A stretch of DNA of 64,000 bases from Cognatishimia coralii (GCF_037478305.1 NZ_JBBGAZ010000009.1:52169-116168); one strand, 5' to 3'. Shown: positions 27,035-36,025, counted from the first letter of the stretch. Notes: generated from the sequence alone by a model not told the origin. A program made the numbers and translations.

Positions 27035-27904
27035 TTAGCTGTCCCGCGCGATAACAAAGCGGGCGGCGTCTCGCAAGGTATCGGCATCGCTACCATAAGG
27101 ATCTAGGGCGCTGGCACAGGATTCAACAAGGTCGCGGGCGCGAGATTTCGCCGCATCCATGCCCAAAAGTGACACAAAAGTCGCCTTTCCGGCCTTTTCA
27201 TCCTTGCCCAGAGTCTTACCGACCTTCTCAGCATCCCCTTCGATATCCAGAACGTCATCCCAGATCTGAAAGGCCAAACCCAAGGCATCTGCATAGGCCT
27301 TAAGCGGAGCTGTATCCGCCCCCGCCATCCGTGCACCGGCAGTTGCCGACCAGGCAAAAAGCGCCCCGGTCTTACCCGCTTGCAATGCCGTGATCTCTTC
27401 CAACGTCAGAGGCACATCAGAGGTCTCAGCCGCCATATCCAAGGCCTGCCCCAAAACCATGCCCTGCGCGCCTGCAGCCCGCGCCAAACTCAGCGCCAGA
27501 TCCGCGCGTACCTCGGCGCTGTCGCTGACCTCGGTATGCGCGGCACATTCAAAGGCCAACGTCTGCAGAGCATCCCCCGCCAAAACCGCCGTCGCATAAT
27601 CCCATTTCACATGCACCGTCGGCAGACCGCGCCGCATGTCATCGTCATCCATGCAGGGCAGATCATCATGCACCAAGGAATAGGCATGCATCGCCTCAAT
27701 CGCTGTCGCAGGCCAGATCGCCTGCGCCGCGTCAATCCCATGCAACCGCGCCGATTCCAGCACCAGAAACGCCCGTAACCGTTTGCCGCGGGCCGTCGCA
27801 TAGCGCATCGCCTCGACAACAGGCAAATCGCCCATCGGAGCCATCACCTGCAGCAAATGCGCTTCGACCGCCGTCGCGGCCTCCTGCAAACGAGTTTGAA
27901 ACAC
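27035..27904 (-). CDS. ispA: Polyprenyl synthetase (farnesyl diphosphate synthase type)
   Basis: 289 residues. First Asp-rich motif H-D-D-L-P-C-M-D-D-D-D-M-R-R-G and second motif F-Q-I-W-D-D-V-L-D. Chain length set by residues before the first motif (A-Y-S-L-V-H-D-D) fits a C15 product. GTG start one base after the xseB stop, so tightly coupled. Feeds quinone, carotenoid and undecaprenyl synthesis. Confidence 0.94.
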   Translation of the reverse strand: MFQTRLQEAATAVEAHLLQVMAPMGDLPVVEAMRYATARGKRLRAFLVLESARLHGIDAAQAIWPATAIEAMHAYSLVHDDLPCMDDDDMRRGLPTVHVKWDYATAVLAGDALQTLAFECAAHTEVSDSAEVRADLALSLARAAGAQGMVLGQALDMAAETSDVPLTLEEITALQAGKTGALFAWSATAGARMAGADTAPLKAYADALGLAFQIWDDVLDIEGDAEKVGKTLGKDEKAGKATFVSLLGMDAAKSRARDLVESCASALDPYGSDADTLRDAARFVIARDS

Positions 27905-27905
27905 T

Positions 27906-28148
27906 CTACAGACCTTCGACAGGCTTCAGACCAGAGGGCTCGCCATTGCCATCCAATGTGATGGCCGCGACCTTTTCCTCCGCTTCCTTGAGCTTCGCCT
28001 CACAACGCGCCTTCAACTCGGCCCCTCGTTCATAAAGCTTGATGCTGTCCTCAAGCGCCACATCGCCGCGCTCGAGTTTGCCCACGACCTGCTCAAGCTC
28101 AGCCATGGCCTGCTCAAAGGACATCTCGGAAACAGCCGTTTCGCTCAT
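27906..28148 (-). CDS. xseB: Exodeoxyribonuclease VII small subunit
   Basis: 80 residues. F-E-Q-A-M-A-E-L-E-Q-V-V-x-K-L-E-x-G-D-V-A-L-E-D-S-I-K-L-Y-E-R-G is the family signature. Partner of XseA in degrading single-stranded DNA to oligonucleotides; xseA is not in view. ATG overlaps the upstream stop by four bases. Confidence 0.95.
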   Translation of the reverse strand: MSETAVSEMSFEQAMAELEQVVGKLERGDVALEDSIKLYERGAELKARCEAKLKEAEEKVAAITLDGNGEPSGLKPVEGL

Positions 28149-29074
28149 TGTGCATTCTCCATAAGGGCCTTCACATGGGCAGCAACACTCTCGCCCAGGG
28201 CCTCAATGTTATAGCCCCCCTCAAGAGCAGAAACAACGCGGCCCTCGCAATGGGTGTCGGCCAGTTGACAGAAGCGGTTCGTGAGCCAGACGAAATCCTC
28301 GATATCCCAGTTCAGCTGCGCCAGCGGATCATCCTTATGCGCATCAAACCCAGCCGAGAGCAGGATCAGCTCGGGTTGAAACCGATCAATCGCGGGGAAG
28401 ACCTCAGCCTCATAGACCTCACGCATCGTGGCACCATCTGATTCAGGCGCGAAGGTGATGTTATGGACGTTATTATGCCCACCGGTTTCATTGGCAAAGC
28501 CCGTGCCCGGCCAAAGCGGGCTCTGGTGGCTCGAGAAAAACTGCGCGCGCGGCTCATTCCACAAGAGTGCCTGCGTGCCATTGCCGTGATGGACGTCAAA
28601 ATCCACCACTGTCACACGGCTCAGCCCATGGCGCTCCATCGCGTGGCGCGCCGCAATCGCCACATTACCAAACAGGCAGAACCCCATCGGCGTTTCGATT
28701 TCCGCATGATGCCCGGGCGGCCGGGTTGCGACAAAGGCATTGCCTGCTTCGCCCGCTAAGACCGCATCCACCGCCGCGATATTGGCGCCAACCGCCCGCC
28801 GTGCGGCCCGGATCGAACCCGGAGACATATGCGTGTCCTCATCCAACTGCCGGCTGCCAGAGGGCGGCACATTGGCCACCAGAAACTCCAGATAGCTCTC
28901 AGGGTGACACAGCAGAATATCATCATCCTTACAATTGGGGGCCTCGCGGCGCTCCAGATCCGAGAAATCAGAAAGCGCTTTTTCGATCGAAATAAGACGC
29001 GCCACCTGTTCTGGATGGCCGTCTGGCGTCACATGATCGAGACAATCGGGGTGGGTATAGAGTAGCGTGGTCAT
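28145..29074 (-). CDS. Histone deacetylase family (acetylpolyamine amidohydrolase-like) hydrolase
   Basis: About 309 residues from the ATG of M-T-T-L-L-Y-T-H-P; upstream in-frame Mets exist but lack homology-like sequence. Arginase/deacetylase fold: R-P-P-G-H-H-A, V-D-F-D-V-H-H-G-N-G-T-Q and S-A-G-F-D-A-H-K-D-D-P supply the catalytic His pair and zinc ligands. Deacetylates an amine or acyl-lysine; substrate unknown. First gene of the operon with xseB, ispA and dxs. Confidence 0.9.
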   Translation of the reverse strand: MTTLLYTHPDCLDHVTPDGHPEQVARLISIEKALSDFSDLERREAPNCKDDDILLCHPESYLEFLVANVPPSGSRQLDEDTHMSPGSIRAARRAVGANIAAVDAVLAGEAGNAFVATRPPGHHAEIETPMGFCLFGNVAIAARHAMERHGLSRVTVVDFDVHHGNGTQALLWNEPRAQFFSSHQSPLWPGTGFANETGGHNNVHNITFAPESDGATMREVYEAEVFPAIDRFQPELILLSAGFDAHKDDPLAQLNWDIEDFVWLTNRFCQLADTHCEGRVVSALEGGYNIEALGESVAAHVKALMENAQ

Positions 29075-29112
29075 GAGCGGCATCAAAACCGCAGAATAAG
29101 GAGCCTGACAAG

Positions 29113-29652
29113 ATGCGAATTCCCCTATTAGCGGCAATTTCTCTGCTCAGCGCCACCCTGGCGTGGGCCGAACCTGTTTCTGAGGTCAGCTCGGACCTCG
29201 ATGGCGATGGCAGCGCCGAGATCTTTCGTCTCACCGGCCAAGAGGACGGAGACGCGGATCTGGTCATCGACACGGACAGATGGCAACTCATAATCAAAGA
29301 TTTCGTCTGGCACGGCGCGGGTTTTGGCCAAGAAGCCAGCCTCGCGCTCGCGCCCAATGGATCCGTTCAAGTGATGTCGATGAACGAAAGCATCGGTCGC
29401 AACCGCTGGCGGCTGACGCTCACGATTGCCTATCGCGATCAGGCTTATCGCGTCGCGGGCTACACGTTCACTTGGTATGACACGCTTGATCTTGAAAACT
29501 CTGGCAACTGTGATGTGAACCTGCTCAGCGGCAAAGGGCTCTTGGCCCTAGGCGACAAAGACCCCGAGCCAATCCGCGTCACTTGGGGCGCCGTTAAGAT
29601 CACAGATTGGACCCATGTGCCCGTCTGGGAAGGCCCCTGCGAACAACGCTAA
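29113..29652 (+). CDS. Hypothetical secreted protein
   Basis: 179 residues. Clear Sec signal peptide (M-R-I-P-L-L-A-A-I-S-L-L-S-A-T-L-A-W-A). The mature start has a Ca-loop-like D-L-D-G-D-G-S-A-E-I-F-R of the FG-GAP/EF-hand-like kind (D at positions 1, 3, 5), then beta-rich sequence and two late cysteines. I do not recognise the family beyond this. Divergent from the deacetylase gene, with starts about 40 bases apart. Confidence 0.7.
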   Translation: MRIPLLAAISLLSATLAWAEPVSEVSSDLDGDGSAEIFRLTGQEDGDADLVIDTDRWQLIIKDFVWHGAGFGQEASLALAPNGSVQVMSMNESIGRNRWRLTLTIAYRDQAYRVAGYTFTWYDTLDLENSGNCDVNLLSGKGLLALGDKDPEPIRVTWGAVKITDWTHVPVWEGPCEQR

Positions 29653-29687
29653 GCTTTCATCTTGCCAGAAATACTCGCGCCGCAGGC
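29653..29687 (-). repeat. Intergenic repeat copy 7
   Basis: Minus-strand core GAGTATTTCTGGCAAGATGA, one change from consensus; again between convergent genes and the last copy seen in the window. Confidence 0.85.
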
Positions 29688-29709
29688 CGTGCTGCGGCAC
29701 GCAGCGCGC

Positions 29710-30408
29710 TCAATCCGGCGCCAGCATATAGCCCGCCCCGCGCACGGTCTGCAGATAGCGCGGCTGCTTGGGGTCCGCCTCGATCTTGCGTCTGAGCCGG
29801 GTGATCTGCACATCCACCGCGCGCTCTTGCGCCTGACCTCGATCACGACCCAAATCCTCGACCAGTTTCGCGCGGCTCACCGCCTCGCCGGGACAGGCCG
29901 AGAAGATCTTCATCAATTGGTTTTCCGTCGCCGTCAGCCTTACCGGCGTATCACCCTGCCACATCTCGCCACGTTCGATGTCATAGCGGATCGGCCCCAA
30001 ATTGAGCACCTTAGGCACCAGATCCGCCTCGGATTTCTCAGGCATCCGCCGCAGGATCGCGTTGATGCGCAGCAGCAGCTCTTTGGGTTCAAACGGCTTA
30101 CCAAGGTAGTCATCCGCCCCAGCCTCGAGCCCCTTGATCCGGTCCTCGGTTTCCCCTTTGGCGGTCAAAAGCATGATCGGCGTTTTTGACGTTTCCCGAA
30201 TGGCCGCTGTCAGGCTTACCCCATCCTCACCGGGCATCATGACATCGAGGATGATCATATCAAATTCGAGCCCAGACAGGATCCGCCGCGCATGGGCCGC
30301 ATCACGCGCAGCCGACACCAGAAACCCATTCCGCATCAGGAATTTCTGCAGCAAGCCGCGGATACGTTCGTCGTCGTCAACGATCAGCAGATGTGGCTCT
30401 AGGTCCAT
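29710..30408 (-). CDS. petR: OmpR-type response regulator PetR
   Basis: 232 residues. Receiver domain with the phospho-acceptor Asp55 (I-I-L-D-V-M-M-P-G-E-D-G) and the K of L-L-T-A-K-G; C-terminal OmpR/PhoB winged helix ending V-R-G-A-G-Y-M-L. Named from context: it follows a 165-residue MarR-family gene in one-base overlap, the petP-petR arrangement known from Rhodobacter capsulatus, where both are needed for cytochrome bc1 expression. No histidine kinase is adjacent. Confidence 0.88.
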   Translation of the reverse strand: MDLEPHLLIVDDDERIRGLLQKFLMRNGFLVSAARDAAHARRILSGLEFDMIILDVMMPGEDGVSLTAAIRETSKTPIMLLTAKGETEDRIKGLEAGADDYLGKPFEPKELLLRINAILRRMPEKSEADLVPKVLNLGPIRYDIERGEMWQGDTPVRLTATENQLMKIFSACPGEAVSRAKLVEDLGRDRGQAQERAVDVQITRLRRKIEADPKQPRYLQTVRGAGYMLAPD

Positions 30409-30905
30409 CAGGATCCTCCATCCCTTAGGGCGTCATTCTTGCGGCGCATCTCGGTGTCCATCATGGCCTCGAGCACCCGCCGGAACCCGGCAACCGCCTC
30501 GGGCCCCGCGTCGCGATAAGCCGCCCGCATCCGCACCCTTTGCGCATCAGACAGCCGCGCCTCAAGCGCCACGCCCTCTTCCGTAAGGTACAAATTGCGC
30601 TCGCGCTTGTCTGTCTTTCCGACGTGGCTTTCGACCAGACCATCTTCGATCAAGGTGCGCAAAACACGATTAAGAGACTGTTTCGTGACCCCCAAAATAT
30701 CGAGCAAATTGGTCACAGTCGTGCCCGGCGCGCGGTTGATAAAGTGGATCGCGCGGTGATGCGCGCGCCCATAGGCCATCGTCGCAAGGATCCGATCCGG
30801 ATCCGCCGTAAACCCGCGGTATGCGAAATACATCGCCTCAATCCCCTGACGCAGCTGTTCATCCGTCAGGAATAAAAGGCTCTCTCCGCCGTAAGTGTCG
30901 CCCAT
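30408..30905 (-). CDS. petP: MarR-family regulator PetP
   Basis: 165 residues from the internal ATG, equal to R. capsulatus PetP; the longer open frame upstream crosses the ilvE-side promoter region and is rejected. Winged helix: L-L-D-I-L-G-V-T-K-Q-S-L-N-R-V-L-R-T-L with the wing G-K-T-D-K-R-E-R-N. Its stop codon overlaps the petR start. Divergent from ilvE across 164 bases that contain a promoter and a 9-bp-arm dyad. Confidence 0.85.
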   Translation of the reverse strand: MGDTYGGESLLFLTDEQLRQGIEAMYFAYRGFTADPDRILATMAYGRAHHRAIHFINRAPGTTVTNLLDILGVTKQSLNRVLRTLIEDGLVESHVGKTDKRERNLYLTEEGVALEARLSDAQRVRMRAAYRDAGPEAVAGFRRVLEAMMDTEMRRKNDALRDGGS

Positions 30906-30961
30906 TGCCGTTGACCCGTTCTTATCTTCGCAAGCCTCAGACCGACAGTACGTCAGCCTTG

Positions 30962-31034
30962 TTGACACTCCAAGAGTGAATTGGTAGCGATTTCCAGTTT
31001 TGGAGTCATTTATGACCGGATCGGACATAAATGA
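30962..31034 (+). promoter_or_regulatory. ilvE promoter and 29-bp dyad
   Basis: TTGACA-17-TAGCGA (30962-30990) points toward ilvE; its spacer holds the small dyad CACTC-CAA-GAGTG. Downstream, TCATTTATG (31006-31014) is repeated inverted as CATAAATGA (31026-31034), where a repressor would block ilvE. Candidate binders include PetP itself, which is divergent. Confidence 0.4.
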
Positions 31035-31069
31035 AAGTGTTTTAGGCGACGCTTAAGGGAAGGTGTACC

Positions 31070-31939
31070 ATGGCAGGCGGATATGATGATCGCGACGGTA
31101 AGATCTGGTTGGACGGCGAACTGGTGGATTGGCGCTCGGCGAATGTCCACATCCTAAGCCACGCAATGCATTACGCGAGCTCTGTTTTCGAAGGTGAACG
31201 CGCGTACAACGGCAAGATCTTCAAAAGCGTTGAGCATTCTGAACGTCTGCTGAAATCCGGCGAGATGCTGGATATGCCGATCCCCTACACCGTCGAAGAA
31301 CTCGAAGCTGCAAAATACGCGGCGCTTGAGGCCAATGGCCTGACCGACGCCTACGTGCGCGCAGTCGCATGGCGTGGCGCGGGTGATGACATGGGCGTTG
31401 CCTCCTCCAAGAACCCGGTCCGCGTTGCTGTCGCGGTTTGGGAATGGGGCGCCTATTATGGCGACGCGAAATTCCAGGGTGCGAAACTCGATATCGCGAA
31501 ATGGAAACGCCCGTCCCCTGAAACCATCCCGACGGCTGCCAAGGCTGCAGGCCTCTACATGATCTGCACCATGTCCAAACACGCTGCCGAGGCCAAAGGC
31601 TGCTCCGATGCGCTGTTTTACGACTATCGCGGCTATGTGGCCGAGGCGACCGGCGCGAACGTCTTTTTCGTGAAAGACGGCGAAGTCCACACGCCGATCC
31701 CAGACGCGATCCTGAACGGCATCACACGCCAGACCGTCATCCAAATGCTGAAGGACAAAGGCATCACCGTGCATGAGCGTCACATCATGCCAGAAGAACT
31801 CGGCACGTTCGAGCAATGCTGGCTGACCGGCACCGCCGCCGAAGTCACCCCTGTGGGTCAAATCGGAGAGCACAGCTTCGAGGTCGGCGACATCACCCGC
31901 GATATCGCGGAAAGCTATGAGGCTTTGGTGCGGGCTTAA
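31070..31939 (+). CDS. ilvE: Branched-chain amino acid aminotransferase
   Basis: 289 residues, fold-type-IV PLP enzyme. The PLP lysine lies in P-T-A-A-K-A-A-G; the class-IV signature A-T-G-A-N-V-F-F-V-K and G-I-T-R-Q-T-V-I follow. N-terminal W-L-D-G-E-L-V-D-W matches the IlvE type. Transfers the amino group to the keto acids of Val, Leu and Ile. Monocistronic with its own terminator. Confidence 0.95.
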   Translation: MAGGYDDRDGKIWLDGELVDWRSANVHILSHAMHYASSVFEGERAYNGKIFKSVEHSERLLKSGEMLDMPIPYTVEELEAAKYAALEANGLTDAYVRAVAWRGAGDDMGVASSKNPVRVAVAVWEWGAYYGDAKFQGAKLDIAKWKRPSPETIPTAAKAAGLYMICTMSKHAAEAKGCSDALFYDYRGYVAEATGANVFFVKDGEVHTPIPDAILNGITRQTVIQMLKDKGITVHERHIMPEELGTFEQCWLTGTAAEVTPVGQIGEHSFEVGDITRDIAESYEALVRA

Positions 31940-31961
31940 GCGCGGTAAAACTCAAGGTTTT

Positions 31962-31988
31962 AAAGCCGGGCCCAGCGCCCGGCTTTTT
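31962..31988 (+). terminator. Terminator after ilvE
   Basis: AGCCGGGC-CCAGC-GCCCGGCT stem, with A-run on the left and T5 on the right, so it can serve both ilvE and the convergent EamA gene. Confidence 0.92.
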
Positions 31989-31990
31989 AT

Positions 31991-32914
31991 TTACCCCTGC
32001 GGAGTCACCGTGGGCCGCGCTTTACCGCGCTCCAGCCCCAGTTTTCGCTCACGATAGATAATCATAATGCCTGCAAAAATCACAATTGACGCCCCCGCGA
32101 GGGTCGCAACAGTTGGCACTTCGGCGAAAATGAAATAGCCGATAATCAAGGCGAATAGCATCGACAGGTAGTCAAACGGGGCCAGAGTACTGGCCTGCGC
32201 ATATCGATAGCCCGTTGTCAGGAAAATTTGGGCGACCCCGCCGACCAAACCTGCCGAGATCAGGAAAACAAACTCTCTCGGTTCGGGCCAAACCCAACCC
32301 AGCGGGATGGTCGCCAAAGACGCACAGGTTGCCGTAAGCGAAAAGTAAAAGACGATGGCAGCCGTCTCTTCGGTCTTGACCAAGCGCCTTACATGAACCA
32401 CCGCCAAAGCGCGCAGGAATGCAGACCCCAGGGCCAACAGAGCGCCGATCAGCATTATGCTTTCAATACCGCCCAGTTCGAACACAGTCAGACGCGGCGC
32501 AATGATAATGGCGACTCCAATCAAGCCGATCGCCAATGCGGTTAAGCGAAAAATCCGGATCGTCTCGCCCAGTAAAAGTGCCGCCAGAATAACCGTGAAT
32601 AAGGGGGCCGCGAACCCAATCGCTGTAACTTCTGGCAGCGGTAGTATGCCAAGGGCGGAAAAGCCCATGACCATTGCTGAGGTCCCAATCAACCCGCGCC
32701 ACAGATGCCCAAAGGGGTTCTGCGTCTTTAACCCGGTTCGCAGATCATGCCGCTGCGCGAGCCAAATCAGAATGATCGGCATTGCAAAAAACGACCGGAA
32801 AAACACCGCTTGGTAAGACGGCACGTGAGGGGCCGAGGCTTTGACCAGGGACGCCATGATCGAAAACAAAAAGAGGGCGATCACCTTAAACAGGATACCG
32901 CGACTGGAGGGCAT
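31991..32914 (-). CDS. EamA/DMT family transporter
   Basis: 307 residues, about ten hydrophobic segments in two EamA halves (A-L-F-L-F-S-I-M-A-S-L-V-K near the N-terminus; the second half begins near 155). Inner-membrane exporter or permease of a small metabolite; substrate unknown. Lies 58 bases beyond the AEC transporter and may belong to its transcription unit. Confidence 0.88.
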   Translation of the reverse strand: MPSSRGILFKVIALFLFSIMASLVKASAPHVPSYQAVFFRSFFAMPIILIWLAQRHDLRTGLKTQNPFGHLWRGLIGTSAMVMGFSALGILPLPEVTAIGFAAPLFTVILAALLLGETIRIFRLTALAIGLIGVAIIIAPRLTVFELGGIESIMLIGALLALGSAFLRALAVVHVRRLVKTEETAAIVFYFSLTATCASLATIPLGWVWPEPREFVFLISAGLVGGVAQIFLTTGYRYAQASTLAPFDYLSMLFALIIGYFIFAEVPTVATLAGASIVIFAGIMIIYRERKLGLERGKARPTVTPQG

Positions 32915-32972
32915 GAATAATCCTTCGGGCTACGCGCGGACCATGCGCCTCAGGCGGCGGAATGACAAGAGG

Positions 32973-33914
32973 TCAGGTTAACCAAGTTAAAAGCGCACTG
33001 AGGGTGACAAAGGCCCCAAGGGTCGATCCAAAGAGAACAAGGCTCGCGAAGCCTTCGAGTTTCAGACGCTGCGTAAAGACGACAAAGATCCCGAAGGTCG
33101 GCATCGCCGCAGACAGGATCACGGCGGCATAAAGGTTAGGCGACAGTGCGATCACCCCGGCCGCCGTAAGCCCATATGTGATAGCAAAGGCAATCGCCGG
33201 AGACAGCAGGATCTTGGCGCTGACAACCTGTCCCGCACGCAGAAAACTCGTGCCGGGCGGGAGGGACGCCAAAGCGGCTCCAATCACGACGAGCCCCAAT
33301 GCGCTGGCAGCGGCCGCGAGAATGCTGATGAACTGTTTCGCCGGACCTGGAACGGGAATGTTTAGGAAGTTCACCAATGTCCCAGTCAAAAGCGCAATGA
33401 TCAGAGGCGTTTTCAAAACAGACAGGAAGATAAGACCAATCCGCCGAAGCCCCCCACCGCGCTCGGTTTCCGCGCTGCGCATCAGCATCATGCAGAGCGG
33501 CACGATCAGAAGGTTTTCAACCACCAGATTGAGCGCAAGGATCACCGGCGCGAGGTGCGGCATTGCCAATAGGAAAAACGCATACCCAACAAAACCATTG
33601 TTCGGACAGCTAGACCCCATCACGCCTGCCGCGCGAATTTTTGTTTCCCACCCTAGTGCGCCAAACGTCACATAGCTTATTGCCATGACCGCCAGACCAC
33701 TCAGGGCGTAGGGCAGCATGTAATCGGCGTTCAAAACCTCGCTCAGGGGGCGTGTTGCCATCGCCTGAAAGATCAAAGCCGGAAACGCCACATTGATCAC
33801 AAAGCGTCCAATGATGCGCATATCGCTGTCACTAAACGCTTTGGTTTTTACCAGTGTGAAGCCAAGCGCGATGGCCAGGTAGATCGGGAGAACGATGTAG
33901 AGAATATCAATCAT
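32973..33914 (-). CDS. AEC (auxin efflux carrier-type) family transporter
   Basis: 313 residues from the ATG overlapping the upstream stop (ATGA); the six codons further upstream lie inside the HD gene. Around ten membrane segments; the conserved N-V-A-F-P-A-L-I-F and G-S-S-C-P-N-N-G-F-V-G-Y core with the C-P-N-N-G motif supports the family, which carries organic or amino acids such as malonate. Substrate not predictable. Confidence 0.88.
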   Translation of the reverse strand: MIDILYIVLPIYLAIALGFTLVKTKAFSDSDMRIIGRFVINVAFPALIFQAMATRPLSEVLNADYMLPYALSGLAVMAISYVTFGALGWETKIRAAGVMGSSCPNNGFVGYAFFLLAMPHLAPVILALNLVVENLLIVPLCMMLMRSAETERGGGLRRIGLIFLSVLKTPLIIALLTGTLVNFLNIPVPGPAKQFISILAAAASALGLVVIGAALASLPPGTSFLRAGQVVSAKILLSPAIAFAITYGLTAAGVIALSPNLYAAVILSAAMPTFGIFVVFTQRLKLEGFASLVLFGSTLGAFVTLSALLTWLT

Positions 33915-34576
33915 TGCAACAATTTGGCCCAATGGTCGGGCAGATCCGTATCCATTTCCTTGGCCAATTGTTTCAAATAGGCCAGCATAAGGCGCGCCCT
34001 CTTACGCGCAATTTTGCGGCCCTTTTCGGTCACCATCTCATGCGGCAGTTGCAAGAGCTTAAGATGCCAGTGGTCGATCGACCAAAGCTGATCATCCAGA
34101 TCTCGATCCGCCGCGAACGGGTCATTGGGGTCCAACAAGGGCCGCCCCATGGTTCCCGCCACCATAAAGGTACGCGCGATCCCAACGGCCCCCAAAGCGT
34201 CCAATCGATCAGCGTCGCGCAGGATCTCGGCCTCAAAGCTTTCCGGTGGAATTCCCGCGGAATAGCTATGGGCCGCAATCGCGTGTTGCGCCGCTTTGAT
34301 CTCGTCCGAGGTGAACCCAAGGTCGGTCAGAAACGGCGCTGCTTTCTCGGCGGACATCCGAGAGGCCTCGGCCCTGTTATGCGCGTCTTTGGGCAGGTTC
34401 ACCAGATCGTGGAAATACGTAGCCCCCAAGAGCACGCGCAGATTCACGCCCTGCTCAGACTTGGCAATGCGATGAGCGTTCGCCCAAACCCGATCCAAAT
34501 GCGCGATGTCATGCGCGGGATCTTGTTCCATTTCCCGTTGAATAATCGCGCGAAGCTCTGCGCGAAGGGCCTCCAT
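33911..34576 (-). CDS. HD domain-containing protein
   Basis: 221 residues. HD phosphohydrolase motif elements: A-H-D-I-A-H-L-D-R-V-W near the N-terminus, A-T-Y-F-H-D-L-V-N (H-D pair) and R-D-A-D-R-L-D-A-L-G. Similar in size and layout to YedJ-type phosphohydrolases. Substrate unknown. One-base overlap with aroC upstream and four-base overlap with the AEC gene downstream. Confidence 0.85.
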   Translation of the reverse strand: MEALRAELRAIIQREMEQDPAHDIAHLDRVWANAHRIAKSEQGVNLRVLLGATYFHDLVNLPKDAHNRAEASRMSAEKAAPFLTDLGFTSDEIKAAQHAIAAHSYSAGIPPESFEAEILRDADRLDALGAVGIARTFMVAGTMGRPLLDPNDPFAADRDLDDQLWSIDHWHLKLLQLPHEMVTEKGRKIARKRARLMLAYLKQLAKEMDTDLPDHWAKLLQ

Positions 34577-35682
34577 CAGCCGATCTTGCCTTGGTTTTCA
34601 CCGATCTGACCGCGATGCAGCAGCAGGTGATCCAGGATCACACAGGCCATCATCGCCTCTGCCACTGGCACCGCGCGGATGCCCACACAAGGGTCATGAC
34701 GACCCTTGGTGATGACTTCGGTCGGGCTGCCGTCCTTACGGATCGACTGGCGAGGGGTAAGGATCGAGGACGTCGGTTTCACAGCAAACCGCACAACCAC
34801 ATCCTGACCGGTGGAAATCCCACCCAAGATGCCGCCCGAGTGGTTGGACGAATAGACTGGCTGGCCGTCATTGCCCATAAAGATCTCATCTGCGTTTTCC
34901 GAGCCCTTGAGGCCCGCCGCCGCCATGCCTTCACCGATCTCAACCGCCTTGACCGCATTGATCGACATCATCGCCGCTGCCAGGTCCGTATCGAGCTTGC
35001 CATAGATCGGAGCCCCAATCCCTGCAGGCACCCCACGCGCAACAACTTCGATCACAGCGCCCACGGAGTCATGCTCTTTGCGCAGCGCTTGCAGGTAGTC
35101 CTCCCACTGTTGCGCCACCTCGGCGCCTTGCGGGATCCAGAAGTCGTTCTGATCAATCGCGTCCCAGTCAAAGGCCTCGCGATCAATCTCCATCGCGCCC
35201 ATCTTGGTCATATAACCTTTGATCTCAAGGCCCGGCACCAGCGCCTCGATAGCCTCACGTGCCACGCCACCGGCCGCCACCCGCGCGGCAGTTTCGCGTG
35301 CCGAACTACGCCCGCCGCCGCGATAGTCGCGGTTGCCGTATTTCTGGTGATAGGTGATGTCGGCATGTCCCGGACGGAAGGTCTGCGAGATCTCGCCATA
35401 GTCCCGGCTGCGTTGATCAGTGTTTTCGATCATCAGCTGGATCGGCGTGCCCGTCGATTTGCCTTCAAAGACACCCGACAGGATCTTCACCGCGTCAGGC
35501 TCGTTGCGCTGTGTGGTGTTCTTGTTCTGACCCGGACGGCGTTTGTCGAGCCAGACCTGCAGCATTTCAGGCGTCACAGGAACATTCGGAGGGCATCCAT
35601 CCACCGTCGCGCCCAGCGCAGGCCCGTGGCTTTCACCCCAGGTGGTGACGCGGAAAAGATGGCCAAAACTGTTCATCGACAT
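34576..35682 (-). CDS. aroC: Chorismate synthase
   Basis: 368 residues. G-E-S-H-G-P-A-L-G at the start, R-P-G-H-A-D-I-T-Y-H-Q-K-Y-G and G-G-G-R-S-S-A-R-E-T-A-A-R-V-A-A-G in the middle, and the late R-H-D-P-C-V-G-I-R motif cover the three chorismate synthase signatures. FMN-dependent last step of the shikimate pathway. First gene of an aroC-HD-AEC unit. Confidence 0.97.
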   Translation of the reverse strand: MSMNSFGHLFRVTTWGESHGPALGATVDGCPPNVPVTPEMLQVWLDKRRPGQNKNTTQRNEPDAVKILSGVFEGKSTGTPIQLMIENTDQRSRDYGEISQTFRPGHADITYHQKYGNRDYRGGGRSSARETAARVAAGGVAREAIEALVPGLEIKGYMTKMGAMEIDREAFDWDAIDQNDFWIPQGAEVAQQWEDYLQALRKEHDSVGAVIEVVARGVPAGIGAPIYGKLDTDLAAAMMSINAVKAVEIGEGMAAAGLKGSENADEIFMGNDGQPVYSSNHSGGILGGISTGQDVVVRFAVKPTSSILTPRQSIRKDGSPTEVITKGRHDPCVGIRAVPVAEAMMACVILDHLLLHRGQIGENQGKIG

Positions 35683-35793
35683 GGGACTGCTCCTGATTTC
35701 CCATTCCCTTTAGCGGGAATTCGAAAGAGGGGGAAGTGTTCAGGAAAACCGCTTTGTATTTGGTTTGCGATTGGGGTAGCCAACAGACAGGCT

Positions 35794-35870
35794 GGCCCCG
35801 TGGCTCAACTGGATAGAGCAGCCCCCTCCTAAGGGGCAGGTTGCAGGTTCGAATCCTGCCGGGGTCGCCA
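35794..35870 (+). tRNA. tRNA-Arg (anticodon CCT)
   Basis: 77 bases including encoded CCA. Acceptor GGCCCCG pairs with CGGGGTC (one G-T), D stem GCTC/GAGC, anticodon stem GCCCC/GGGGC around CTCCTAA (anticodon CCT), T stem GCAGG/CCTGC around TTCGAAT. Reads the rare AGG codon. It marks the junction between the core chromosome and plasmid-type genes, a common integration site. Confidence 0.96.
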
Positions 35871-36025
35871 AAACTACCTGAAAAATATGGCTTATTTACA
35901 GGACGTTGCGCGGAAGCGTGCAGAAAGTCCCGTCGGCTTTCGCGGCGTAATCGGCTGAAACAGCCGATTTCTCGTACAAAACCTGTACAAAATTCGCACG
36001 TTTGTGCGTATTTCGGGGGCCAATC
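35871..36025 (+). other. tRNA-to-rep junction with hairpin and short repeats
   Basis: Contains a perfect 9-bp hairpin AATCGGCTG-AAA-CAGCCGATT (35949-35969), two copies of TGTACAAAA-like sequence, and the dyad CGCAC-GTTT-GTGCG just before the rep gene. No gene is convincing here. The hairpin could end tRNA transcription or belong to the replication/mobilization region. Confidence 0.5.

Noticed and set aside
34591..35832. 413-codon plus-strand ORF opposite aroC
   Set aside because: Shadow of aroC; runs into the tRNA and has His/Arg-rich antisense composition.
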